Positions 40,752 through 47,672 of a stretch of DNA of 64,000 nucleotides are shown here, one piece after another. Position 1 is the first letter of the stretch. Each line of letters starts with the position of its first letter. Source of the stretch: Shewanella fodinae (GTDB taxonomy: Bacteria > Pseudomonadota > Gammaproteobacteria > Enterobacterales > Shewanellaceae); the NCBI RefSeq assembly GCF_014651955.1, contig NZ_BMXW01000018.1, positions 1-64,000 of the forward strand, read 5' to 3'. The translations under genes were made by a program, and so were the position numbers. The notes beneath the pieces were generated by a model. It saw only the letters and a program-made list of their open reading frames with translations. It was not told where the DNA came from and did not search any database.

Positions 40752-40776
40752 GAAAGGCACTCATTGAGTGCCTTTC
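40752..40776. terminator. Bidirectional hairpin after the efflux gene
   Basis: GAAAGGCACTC pairs perfectly with GAGTGCCTTTC around ATT. It lies between the exporter gene and the converging 40-aa gene. The T-run is short in the plus direction but longer on the minus strand. Confidence 0.8.
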
Positions 40777-40831
40777 GTGATCCTGTCGCCGATTAGCGGC
40801 TGCAAAATTATTAGTTTCATTGACAGAGGTA

Positions 40832-40954
40832 TCAGCTGTTATCTATCGGATTATTTCTGGCCTGCCGTTTTGCTTCTTTGGCTGCCCTTTTTTCCTTCAT
40901 ACTCATCTGGGGCTTTTTCTTCTGTTCTTTGCTGCTGTTGTGTTCTTTACTCAT
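40832..40954 (-). CDS. Small basic lysine-rich protein (40 aa)
   Basis: A 40-codon gene with a strong Shine-Dalgarno (GGAAGGA, 7 bp before ATG 40954). The product is highly charged: a KEQKKKP stretch, then MSMKEKRAAKEAKRQAR, then a short tail. It is predicted soluble and helical. Small Lys/Ala-rich proteins of this kind are common in Shewanella and Vibrio genomes, from memory; no function is known to me. The bidirectional hairpin at 40752 can end its message, and a 17-codon ORF lies upstream on the same strand. Confidence 0.7.
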   Translation of the reverse strand: MSKEHNSSKEQKKKPQMSMKEKRAAKEAKRQARNNPIDNS

Positions 40955-41063
40955 GGTTTTCCTTCCGTATCTACTTTAGGAGAAACCGGGGGAATATTAC
41001 TGGCCGAGATGCCATTTCCCGACGATTTCAAGACTCACCTGACAGCTGGTGGTACCGCTTGCT

Positions 41064-41117
41064 TTACGGCACTAATGAAACCAGTTGCATCGACAGCCTT
41101 CTGTCGATAAGTTTCAT
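41064..41117 (-). CDS. Candidate 17-aa leader ORF
   Basis: ATG 41117 is preceded at 9 bp by GGGAGG, one of the best ribosome binding sites in the window. The ORF has 17 codons (MKLIDRRLSMQLVSLVP). Codons 4-9 encode the hairpin ATCGACAG-AAGG-CTGTCGAT. It ends 110 bp before the 40-aa gene. It could be a regulatory leader peptide; conservation is untested. Confidence 0.4.
   Translation of the reverse strand: MKLIDRRLSMQLVSLVP
41075..41117. repeat. Nested dyad: 8-bp hairpin inside a 7-bp inverted repeat
   Basis: ATCGACAG (41089-41096) pairs with CTGTCGAT (41101-41108) around CCTT, and ATGAAAC (41075-41081) pairs with GTTTCAT (41111-41117) outside it. Both arms are exact. It coincides with the 17-codon ORF on the minus strand. 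Confidence 0.6.
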
Positions 41118-41327
41118 TCTACGCCGCCTCCCAGAAACTGGCGCGTTACCGCAATAGAATAATTTCTAATAAACAGTATTTTCTTGATAAGTGAAAAGAC
41201 TTAAAAATTGACGGTTTTGCTGAATATTTCAATGATTGTTGCATTGGCGTAACAGTGAGTAAGTAATCGACTGTCTAATCAATTTTGTGTAACCAATGTA
41301 GAATAGCCACCGTTCTATCTCCGTTAT

Positions 41328-41595
41328 TCATAAATCAATCCCTGAGTCAGCCGCAGTCGCCGTGACATGGTGCTGATGGCTAACGCGGTTTTTAACGATT
41401 GCCGCGACCCGTTTTGGTTCCGGAATAACAGTCAGCATCAGTGCTGGTTGTTTGCCGGTGCAGGTTTGTTCGATGCGCTTCCCGGCCACCTATATAGGTA
41501 CTATCGGTCACTGCATCGGCTTCCGGAACCAACTTATTTTCTTTGTCGCTCACTTTGGGGGGACCGATATCTGTGGTGTAATCGGTTTTTTCAGC
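41328..41595 (-). pseudogene. Possible frameshifted small gene
   Basis: Two overlapping minus-strand frames look coding in succession: 41595-41392 (with VSDKENKLVPEADAVTDST) and 41489-41328 (with LTVIPEPKRVAAIVKN). Their codon choice resembles neighbouring genes. Joined by one indel in the overlap they would give a product of roughly 85-90 residues. There is no good ribosome binding site. I do not recognise the protein. It may be a decayed gene or chance. Confidence 0.25.
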
Positions 41596-41610
41596 TTAGG
41601 ACGCTATACC

Positions 41611-42066
41611 ATGCAATGGTCGCTGTACTCTTTTGCACAGTTAGATAGCGCTACTCTTTATGAGTTGCTCAGGTTACGGGTGGATGTGTTTGTTGTAGAG
41701 CAGCACTGTCCCTATCCAGAATTGGATGGCAAGGATACGGTTGCCAGCGCCAAACATCTGTTGGGATTCGATGACGCGGGTAAGTTACAGGCCTATGCGC
41801 GGCTGCTGCCCCCCGGCTGTAGTTATGCTGAATGCAGTATTGGCCGAGTGTTGGTTGCTAAGGAAGCCAGGGGCCATGGATTTGCGTGGGAATTAATGCA
41901 ACGTGCAATCGCGCATTGTCATGAATTATGGCCAAGTCGCCCTATTCGTATTGGTGCTCAGGACTATCTGCGGCAGTTTTATGTGGCGCTCGGGTTTATC
42001 GCCGTGTCTGATGTGTATCTAGAAGATGACATTCCGCATTTGGAGATGTTGTTACCATCGTTATGA
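41611..42066 (+). CDS. elaA: ElaA-family GNAT acetyltransferase
   Basis: A 151-aa GNAT-fold protein very close to E. coli ElaA: LYELLRLRVDVFVVEQ at the N-terminus, CPYPELDG, the acetyl-CoA-binding GRVLVAKEARGHGFAWELM and the FYVALGFIAVSDVYLEDDIPH end. The natural substrate is unknown. ATG 41611 has AGGA 11 bp upstream. The open frame continues upstream to 41452, but that part is not ElaA-like. Confidence 0.9.
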   Translation: MQWSLYSFAQLDSATLYELLRLRVDVFVVEQHCPYPELDGKDTVASAKHLLGFDDAGKLQAYARLLPPGCSYAECSIGRVLVAKEARGHGFAWELMQRAIAHCHELWPSRPIRIGAQDYLRQFYVALGFIAVSDVYLEDDIPHLEMLLPSL

Positions 42067-42078
42067 ATGACATGCAAT

Positions 42079-42108
42079 AAAAAAGGAGTGACCGGCACTC
42101 CTTTTCTT
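42079..42108. terminator. Bidirectional terminator after elaA
   Basis: AAAAGGAGTG (42081-42090) pairs perfectly with CACTCCTTTT (42096-42105) around ACCGG. It ends elaA and the converging 82-aa gene. Confidence 0.85.
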
Positions 42109-42119
42109 AGAAAAACATC

Positions 42120-42368
42120 CTAAGCACGCAGTTTAACATCCGGTTGCAGGTCAACATCTCCCTGCCAGTTTATCGTTGCTAATTGCGCGTGTTGTGCCAC
42201 AACGGCTAAAGGCCCTGAGTACATCTGCCTAACAAACAGTAAGCGATAGCCATACCCTTGGAGTCGGTAGTAGGCCATTTTTTGTTCTGGCGTCATGGCA
42301 TCCCAAAAAGTTTCGCGTGAAATAGCTTCGCGTCGCCGTTCTTGATACTGTTCGTGAGTTAGGATCAT
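42120..42368 (-). CDS. Hypothetical 82-aa protein
   Basis: I do not recognise this gene. It starts at ATG 42368 with no strong ribosome binding site and ends just before the shared terminator, which supports it being real. The product is soluble and rich in Tyr, Arg and Gln (YYRLQGYGYRLLFVRQMY), with no signal peptide. The position between elaA and an MscS gene gives no hint of function. Confidence 0.6.
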   Translation of the reverse strand: MILTHEQYQERRREAISRETFWDAMTPEQKMAYYRLQGYGYRLLFVRQMYSGPLAVVAQHAQLATINWQGDVDLQPDVKLRA

Positions 42369-42533
42369 GATTTTGATTCTTAGACCGTTAGTTTCACCAC
42401 GCTACTACCGTGGCACAGACAGGTGAAAAGATAATCACTTTGAATGGTTAAATTTTTGACATAAGACAAATTTTTGCCACTTCTAGCCATTTGTTGAGCA
42501 ACAGTTTGCGACAGATCACATCAATATACGGTG

Positions 42534-43379
42534 TTAGTCAATATTTGAATTGTGCATATATAGTTGTCTGATGGGATTCGGGATCTTGATCCCGGCATTG
42601 GTCAACGCCTGCCAAAGTTGTAAGTTGATTTGATACTTGTCCTGAAAGTAACTGTTGGTCGGGATCCAGTAGCGAACGCCGATATCCAGTCCGGTACTGT
42701 TGAAGCCGTTAATACCAACCTGCAGTGGGCAACTTTTATCTACCTGCGAGTGCTGCGCCAAAATATCATTGATGAGATTGATAACTGTGGTTGGGTCTGT
42801 TTGATAATCAATATTAAAGTGCAACTCTACCAACTTGTTAGCAAATGAGTTGTGCAGTACTTCACCAAGGATGTGCTTATTGGGAATACTGATCAGTTCA
42901 CCTTCCTCGTTGGTCAAGTAGGTCATTCCAAGCTTAATATCTTTCACCTGACCCGTGATATTGTTAATACTGATGGTATTACCGACAACAAAGGGTCGGG
43001 TCACGATAATGGTAATTCCTGCAGCGTAATTAGACAGCATGCCTTGCACTGCTAAACCTGCGCCGAGTGATGCGGCACCAATTGCCGCTACCATAGGGGT
43101 GACACTAATCCCTAATTTGCCAAGCGCAATGATGCTTATCATGATGATCACCAGCAGCCGCACCAGATGGGTGACAAAGGTGCTGAGGGTGATATCGATA
43201 CCGTGTTTCTGCAGTTGCTTCTCCACCAGCGAGGAGGCTTTCCCAGCGAGCCATAGACCCAGCAGGAAAATAATCAGTGCCCCGAGGATCTGGAAACTGT
43301 AATTCACCATAAATTCAGTAACAACGTCATAGATCTGTTGTACCTGAGCCAGCTCTGTCCCTAAGGTGTTTTCGGCCAT
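42534..43379 (-). CDS. MscS-family mechanosensitive channel
   Basis: A 281-aa small-conductance mechanosensitive channel, similar in size to E. coli MscS (286 aa). It has three membrane segments; the pore helix TM3 shows the Gly/Ala pattern GAASLGAGLAVQG, followed by the beta domain with TRPFVVGNTI. AAGGAGC precedes ATG 43379. It protects the cell from hypo-osmotic shock by opening under membrane tension. Divergent from the exported protein gene at 43515. Confidence 0.93.
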   Translation of the reverse strand: MAENTLGTELAQVQQIYDVVTEFMVNYSFQILGALIIFLLGLWLAGKASSLVEKQLQKHGIDITLSTFVTHLVRLLVIIMISIIALGKLGISVTPMVAAIGAASLGAGLAVQGMLSNYAAGITIIVTRPFVVGNTISINNITGQVKDIKLGMTYLTNEEGELISIPNKHILGEVLHNSFANKLVELHFNIDYQTDPTTVINLINDILAQHSQVDKSCPLQVGINGFNSTGLDIGVRYWIPTNSYFQDKYQINLQLWQALTNAGIKIPNPIRQLYMHNSNID

Positions 43380-43514
43380 CGGTTGCTCCTTAAATCATCA
43401 TGTCATGGCGCGTAGTTGTGGTATTGTAAGCGCTGACCTGTCGTTGAATAACTGACGTTGCGGCTACCGTCAGCGGTTTCCGCCAACTATACAATGAATC
43501 AAAAAAGGACGAAC

Positions 43515-44018
43515 ATGAAAATTCCCGCAATCTTGTTGGTGATGTGTCTGGCGCTGTTTTCTTTGACGCCAGCTTTAGCATCAGAGTATGCCGTTGGTGA
43601 CACCCTGCAGCCATTAACATTACAAGATCAGTTTGATGCTGAATTGGCACTGGATAGTAGTAACAAGTTACTGATTTTTACCCGTTCTATGGCGGGTGGC
43701 AAGATTGCCAGAGAAGCATTGGAAGGCGTCAGCGGTGAGGCTATGCGAAACAACGGACTGATCTATATTGCGGATATCAGCGGTATGCCGTCACTGATTG
43801 CCCGGTTGGTTGCCATTCCAAAGATGAAAGATTTCAGCTTCCCAGTGGCATTAGATCGAGACGGTCATCCTACCAAATTGTTTCCTGTGGCCGAGGATAC
43901 TGCCGCATTGATCAATCTCGAACAACTAAAGATCACCCAAATCCGCTATTTTGATAGCGCCGATTCGCTAAAACAGGCACTGCAAAACAGCGGACTCGAT
44001 TTACCTGCCACCAAGTGA
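43515..44018 (+). CDS. Exported protein of unknown function, thioredoxin-like layout
   Basis: A 167-aa protein with a clear signal peptide (MKIPAILLVMCLALFSLTPALA, cut before SEYAVG), so it is periplasmic. The rest has the beta-alpha order of a thioredoxin-like fold (LLIFTRSM, GLIYIADIS, FPVALDRDG) but no CxxC. It resembles the YtfJ kind of protein only in outline. AAGGA precedes ATG 43515. Its TGA stop abuts the TAA of the converging gene with no room for a terminator. Confidence 0.75.
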   Translation: MKIPAILLVMCLALFSLTPALASEYAVGDTLQPLTLQDQFDAELALDSSNKLLIFTRSMAGGKIAREALEGVSGEAMRNNGLIYIADISGMPSLIARLVAIPKMKDFSFPVALDRDGHPTKLFPVAEDTAALINLEQLKITQIRYFDSADSLKQALQNSGLDLPATK

Positions 44019-44813
44019 TTAGCCCATCTGCAGGCTGAGCATGGCGATGGCTCGCAAGTCGATGCTGTTATTGAACAGTTGTCGAGATTCATCGTCATAA
44101 CCGGCCCCGAGCAGATAAAACAGGGGTTGCAGATGGTCATCGGTTGGGTGGCACATCTGTGCCACTTGTGGTGAAACTAAGTGTTGATAATTTAAGATTG
44201 CCGCGTCATCACCCTCCTGCAGTTTATGGGTGATCGCCTCGGTAAATTCCTGAGCCCACGGATAGGCGGGGCCATCAAAGCGCATGACCCTCAAATTGTG
44301 GACTACGTTGCCTGAAGCCACAATCAAGATCCCCTGTTCTCGCAGTGGTCGTAGTTGGCGACCTAACGCGTACTGTTGTTGCGGTGTCAATCGTGGATCG
44401 ATACTCAGTTGCAGCACCGGGATGTCTGCGTCAGGATACATATGCATCAATACTGACCACGCACCATGATCCAAGCCGCGTTGTTCATCTACGATAACCT
44501 GTTGCTCTATTGCTGCGGCAATCTGTCGAGCCAGTTCTGGATCTCCCGGCACCTTATACTGTTGTGCGTACAGTTTGGCAGGAAAACCGCCAAAATCGTG
44601 AATGGTTTCAGGCATGGTGGCACCAGTGATGGCTGTGCCATAAGTTAACCAATGGGCAGATACCACCAGAATCGCTTTCGGCGCTGGTAGCCGTTGGCCC
44701 CATTGTTGCCACTGGCGGGTGTAAGTGGTTTCTTCAATCGCGTTCATAGGGCTACCATGACCAACAAAGATTGCAGGCATCCGCGAACTGGCATTGTTCA
44801 GACGTTCTAACAT
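44019..44813 (-). CDS. ygiD: YgiD-like DODA-type extradiol dioxygenase
   Basis: A 264-aa class III extradiol dioxygenase of the DODA/YgiD family, which opens the ring of 4,5-DOPA or related catechols; the natural substrate in bacteria is unclear. Metal-site motifs are VGHGSPMNA, VSAHW and HNLRVM; GLDHGAWSVL is also typical. ATG 44813 has GGAG upstream; a GTG at 44861 is unlikely. It ends base-to-base against the converging exported-protein gene. Confidence 0.88.
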   Translation of the reverse strand: MLERLNNASSRMPAIFVGHGSPMNAIEETTYTRQWQQWGQRLPAPKAILVVSAHWLTYGTAITGATMPETIHDFGGFPAKLYAQQYKVPGDPELARQIAAAIEQQVIVDEQRGLDHGAWSVLMHMYPDADIPVLQLSIDPRLTPQQQYALGRQLRPLREQGILIVASGNVVHNLRVMRFDGPAYPWAQEFTEAITHKLQEGDDAAILNYQHLVSPQVAQMCHPTDDHLQPLFYLLGAGYDDESRQLFNNSIDLRAIAMLSLQMG

Positions 44814-45016
44814 AGTGACTCCAAAATGGTTTTCATGGGATATCGCAGTTGTAACAACCACTTGCGTTCCTCATCGACTGTAATAAAGCCTACACTTTAT
44901 TTTTATCGAAAATAATCGCAGAAAAAGGATGGTTTTTTCCTAATAAATAGAACAAAGAAAACCTGAGAAACCCCTGTTAAAAGACCAACTTAAGATTTTG
45001 AATTTAAAAGGATTAA

Positions 45017-45157
45017 ATGGCATTTAACAGGATGAAAACAAAAAAGAATAAAAAATTGCTTCTAGGGCATAAAAATTCGTTGCATCAGACTAGAAAATAT
45101 CGTCTACTTCGCACGTTTTTCAACCTGTACCGGCAATGTTGCCGACAGTCTGACTAG
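45017..45157 (+). CDS. Candidate regulatory upstream ORF of the ornithine decarboxylase gene (46 aa)
   Basis: ATG 45017 has AAAAGGA 6 bp upstream. The 46-codon product is very basic, with KTKKNKK, GHKNS and RKYRLLR, and no acidic residue before the last codon. Its TAG stop (45155-45157) overlaps the AGGAG Shine-Dalgarno (45156-45160) of the downstream gene. A hairpin at 45125-45150 (CTGT-CGGCA arms, two-base bulge) lies in its last codons. The HKNS word recalls HRNS in the SpeFL leader peptide of E. coli speF, which senses ornithine, but the rest does not align well. Function is inferred. Confidence 0.5.
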   Translation: MAFNRMKTKKNKKLLLGHKNSLHQTRKYRLLRTFFNLYRQCCRQSD

Positions 45158-45171
45158 GAGACCCGGGGCCA

Positions 45172-46347
45172 ATGAGCCAGTTCCATGCTATTAACGTTGC
45201 TGATTACTACGACACTGAAACCTTTAGCAAGATAAAAGCATTTGCGGACACCAAGCCGACGCCATTTGTGGTGATTGATACCAATATCATTGCCAAACAA
45301 TACAACGACATGGTGGAAAGTTTCCCCTACGCCGATGTGTTTTATGCAGTTAAAGCCAATCCGGCGAAGGAGATCCTGTCTCTACTGCGTGATAAAGGCG
45401 CCAACTTTGACATTGCCTCAATCTATGAGCTGAACATGGTGATGGAACTCGGTGTGACACCGGATCGCATCAGTTATGGCAACACTATTAAGAAGCGTCA
45501 GGATGTCCGCGAATTTTATCAGCGTGGCGTGCGTATGTTCGCTTCAGATTCTGAACCGGATTTACGCATGATTGCTGAAGAAGCGCCAGGTTCTCGAGTC
45601 TATGTGCGGATCCTGACGGAAGGGACTGAAACTGCAGACTGGCCGCTATCCCGTAAGTTTGGCTGCCAGAATGAAATGGCTTATGAATTACTGGTACTGG
45701 CGCGTGATTTGGGACTGCAACCCTACGGTATCTCATTTCATGTTGGCTCCCAGCAGCGTGATATTGGCGCTTGGGATGCTGCCATCGGCAAAGTGAGTGT
45801 ACTGTTTCAACGCTTGAAGGAAGATCACGGCATTGAGCTGCAGATGGTCAATATGGGCGGTGGATTCCCGGCGAATTACATCGATAAGACCAACACGTTG
45901 GGGATGTACGCGGAGCAGATCACTTACTTTCTCAAAGAGGACTTTGGTGACAACTTCCCGCGCATTATTCTGGAACCAGGTCGTTCGTTGATCTCTAACG
46001 CCGGTATTTTGGTCTCAGAAGTGGTATTGATCAGTCGTAAATCGCATACTGCGCTGGAGCGTTGGGTTTTCACCGATGTAGGTAAATTTTCCGGGTTAAT
46101 TGAAACCATGGATGAGGCCATCAAGTTTCCTATTTATACAGAAGCTAAAGGGCCGTTGGAACGTTGCGTGATTGCTGGGCCTACCTGTGACAGTGCCGAC
46201 ATTATGTATGAGCAGTATGCTTATGGCTTACCGGGGGATTTGGCCATTGGTGACCGTATGTACTGGTTAACCACCGGCGCTTACACTACAACGTATTCCG
46301 CCGTGTGTTTTAACGGTTTCCCTCCGTTACAGGCCTACTATCTGTAG
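45172..46347 (+). CDS. Fold-type III PLP decarboxylase, probably ornithine decarboxylase
   Basis: A 391-aa alanine-racemase-fold decarboxylase, related to eukaryotic ODC and bacterial lysine/ornithine decarboxylases. PLP-lysine K61 is in FYAVKANP; the HVGSQ and GGGFP motifs bind phosphate; the active-site C339-D340 is in GPTCDSAD, which fits ornithine or lysine rather than diaminopimelate. It would make putrescine or cadaverine. AGGAG lies 11 bp before the ATG and overlaps the stop of the upstream ORF. Ornithine is the likelier substrate but lysine is not excluded. Confidence 0.88.
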   Translation: MSQFHAINVADYYDTETFSKIKAFADTKPTPFVVIDTNIIAKQYNDMVESFPYADVFYAVKANPAKEILSLLRDKGANFDIASIYELNMVMELGVTPDRISYGNTIKKRQDVREFYQRGVRMFASDSEPDLRMIAEEAPGSRVYVRILTEGTETADWPLSRKFGCQNEMAYELLVLARDLGLQPYGISFHVGSQQRDIGAWDAAIGKVSVLFQRLKEDHGIELQMVNMGGGFPANYIDKTNTLGMYAEQITYFLKEDFGDNFPRIILEPGRSLISNAGILVSEVVLISRKSHTALERWVFTDVGKFSGLIETMDEAIKFPIYTEAKGPLERCVIAGPTCDSADIMYEQYAYGLPGDLAIGDRMYWLTTGAYTTTYSAVCFNGFPPLQAYYL

Positions 46348-46369
46348 TTTTGGGTGTTATCTTTAGTCA

Positions 46370-46399
46370 ACAAGGGCGCCTGAAGGCGCCCTGTTTGTT
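46370..46399. terminator. Decarboxylase terminator
   Basis: AGGGCGCC (46373-46380) pairs with GGCGCCCT (46385-46392) around TGAA, followed by GTTTGTTT. It lies between two converging genes. Confidence 0.85.
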
Positions 46400-46406
46400 T
46401 CTGAGG

Positions 46407-46631
46407 TCAGTGTTGGAAGCCGGGGTGGCATTTGAGAATATCAAACAACTGTTCTTTCAACTCCAGTTTGCGTTTTTTCAGCACTTTCACTTCCTGAGTG
46501 AATTCGCTGGAGGGGTAGCGCTCAATTTTTCTAATCTCTTTATCAAGTTGGTCATGTTCTTCGAAGAGTTTTTGGAATTGAATATTAGAATTCTTGAGTT
46601 CTGTTACCAGCGCACCGTATTCCGTAAACAT
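46407..46631 (-). CDS. ydcH: YdcH-family (DUF465) small protein
   Basis: A 74-aa coiled-coil protein similar to E. coli YdcH: MFTEYGALVTELK at the start, then EHDQLDKEI and VLKKRKLELKEQL. The function is unknown. AAGGAG precedes ATG 46631; the frame extends 6 codons further, but that part would cover the ribosome binding site. Divergent from udp across 250 bp in which no clear promoter was found. Confidence 0.9.
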   Translation of the reverse strand: MFTEYGALVTELKNSNIQFQKLFEEHDQLDKEIRKIERYPSSEFTQEVKVLKKRKLELKEQLFDILKCHPGFQH

Positions 46632-46882
46632 AGGCTTACTCCTTAACATTTTGACTGAAAAGAGATATTTGCCAAAACATAACAGTTAACCCTCATGGTC
46701 TTGTCATGTCGACAAGCTTTAATAGTAGCGCTAATTGCAGTGTTTTTCAGTTAGAACGTCAGGATAATGAACCACTCATCGGCAGATGGCGTTGCGTGAT
46801 TTGTCCGCTTCAGGTTAATCTTAGCGGCTTCCTCCGGAAGTGACATTCCGGGACCATTGGCTTAACAAAAATAGAGGTAGAT

Positions 46883-47641
46883 ATGGCCGATGTTTTCCAT
46901 TTAGGATTGAGTAAATCTATGTTGCGTGGGGCAACACTGGCGATAGTGCCAGGCGATCCCGAGCGGGTAAAACGTATCGCGGCATTACTGGATGATGCTG
47001 AGTTTCTTGCCAGTCACCGTGAGTTTACTTCATATGTCGCCAATATTGATGGCAAGCCAATTGTCATCTGTTCCACCGGTATTGGCGGTCCATCAACGTC
47101 CATTGCTGTCGAAGAGTTAGCTCAGTTGGGGGTCCGTACTTTTTTGCGTATTGGAACTACCGGGGCGATTCAGCCACACGTGCAAGTTGGCGATATTATT
47201 GTATCGCAAGCATCGGTACGCCTAGATGGTGCTAGTCTGCATTTTGCGCCGATGGAGTATCCTGCCGTCGCTGACTTTGCCTGTACGGCTGCGATGGTGG
47301 ACGCCTGTCGTGATGCGGGCGTAGAACCCCATGTGGGCATCACCGCTTCTTCTGATACCTTTTATCCCGGACAGGAGCGATACGATACGGTGTCCGGCCG
47401 TGTCACCCAGCGCTTTGTGGGCTCGCTTAAGCACTGGCAGGAACTAGGTGTGCTCAATTATGAGATGGAGTCGGCAACCTTATTCACCATGTGTGCTAGC
47501 CAAGGCTGGCGTGCGGCTTGTGTCGCCGGGGTTATTGTCAACCGGACACAGCAGGAAATTCCCGATGAAGCGGTGATGAAAGGTACTGAACAGCAGGCCA
47601 TCTCTATCGTCGTGAATGCTGCCCGTAAACTTTTAAGCTAA
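46883..47641 (+). CDS. udp: Udp, uridine phosphorylase
   Basis: Splits uridine with phosphate to uracil and ribose-1-phosphate in pyrimidine salvage. The phosphate-binding GDPERV, the family signature [16 protein letters not shown] and RIGTTGAIQ, and the [10 protein letters not shown] motif are clear. The length of 252 aa is standard. GAGG precedes ATG 46883. Confidence 0.96.
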   Translation: MADVFHLGLSKSMLRGATLAIVPGDPERVKRIAALLDDAEFLASHREFTSYVANIDGKPIVICSTGIGGPSTSIAVEELAQLGVRTFLRIGTTGAIQPHVQVGDIIVSQASVRLDGASLHFAPMEYPAVADFACTAAMVDACRDAGVEPHVGITASSDTFYPGQERYDTVSGRVTQRFVGSLKHWQELGVLNYEMESATLFTMCASQGWRAACVAGVIVNRTQQEIPDEAVMKGTEQQAISIVVNAARKLLS

Positions 47642-47650
47642 CTAATGTCA

Positions 47651-47672
47651 GGGCACAGTGTTCACTGTGCCC
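47651..47672. terminator. Hairpin between udp and comM
   Basis: GGGCACAGTG (47651-47660) and CACTGTGCCC (47663-47672) are exact inverted copies, two bases apart. It lies between converging genes, and the comM stop codon (47662-47664) falls inside it. No T-run is present, so termination would be weak or factor-aided. Confidence 0.55.

Larger units (their letters stand above)
40955..41610. other. Gap between the 40-aa gene and elaA
   Basis: About 650 bp with no confident protein gene. It holds the 17-codon minus-strand ORF and hairpin at 41064-41117, two overlapping minus-strand frames at 41328-41595 that look like a frameshifted gene, and a 12-bp inverted repeat (41414-41425 and 41521-41532). 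Several plus-strand frames also cross it but lack ribosome binding sites. Confidence 0.6.

Noticed and set aside
40768..41157. A 129-codon plus-strand frame after the efflux gene
   Set aside because: It is antisense to the better supported 40-aa gene, begins inside the terminator hairpin and resembles no protein.
41367..41648. A 93-codon plus-strand frame before elaA
   Set aside because: No ribosome binding site, rich in Trp, Phe, Tyr and Arg in a way not seen in real proteins here, and it overlaps the elaA start.
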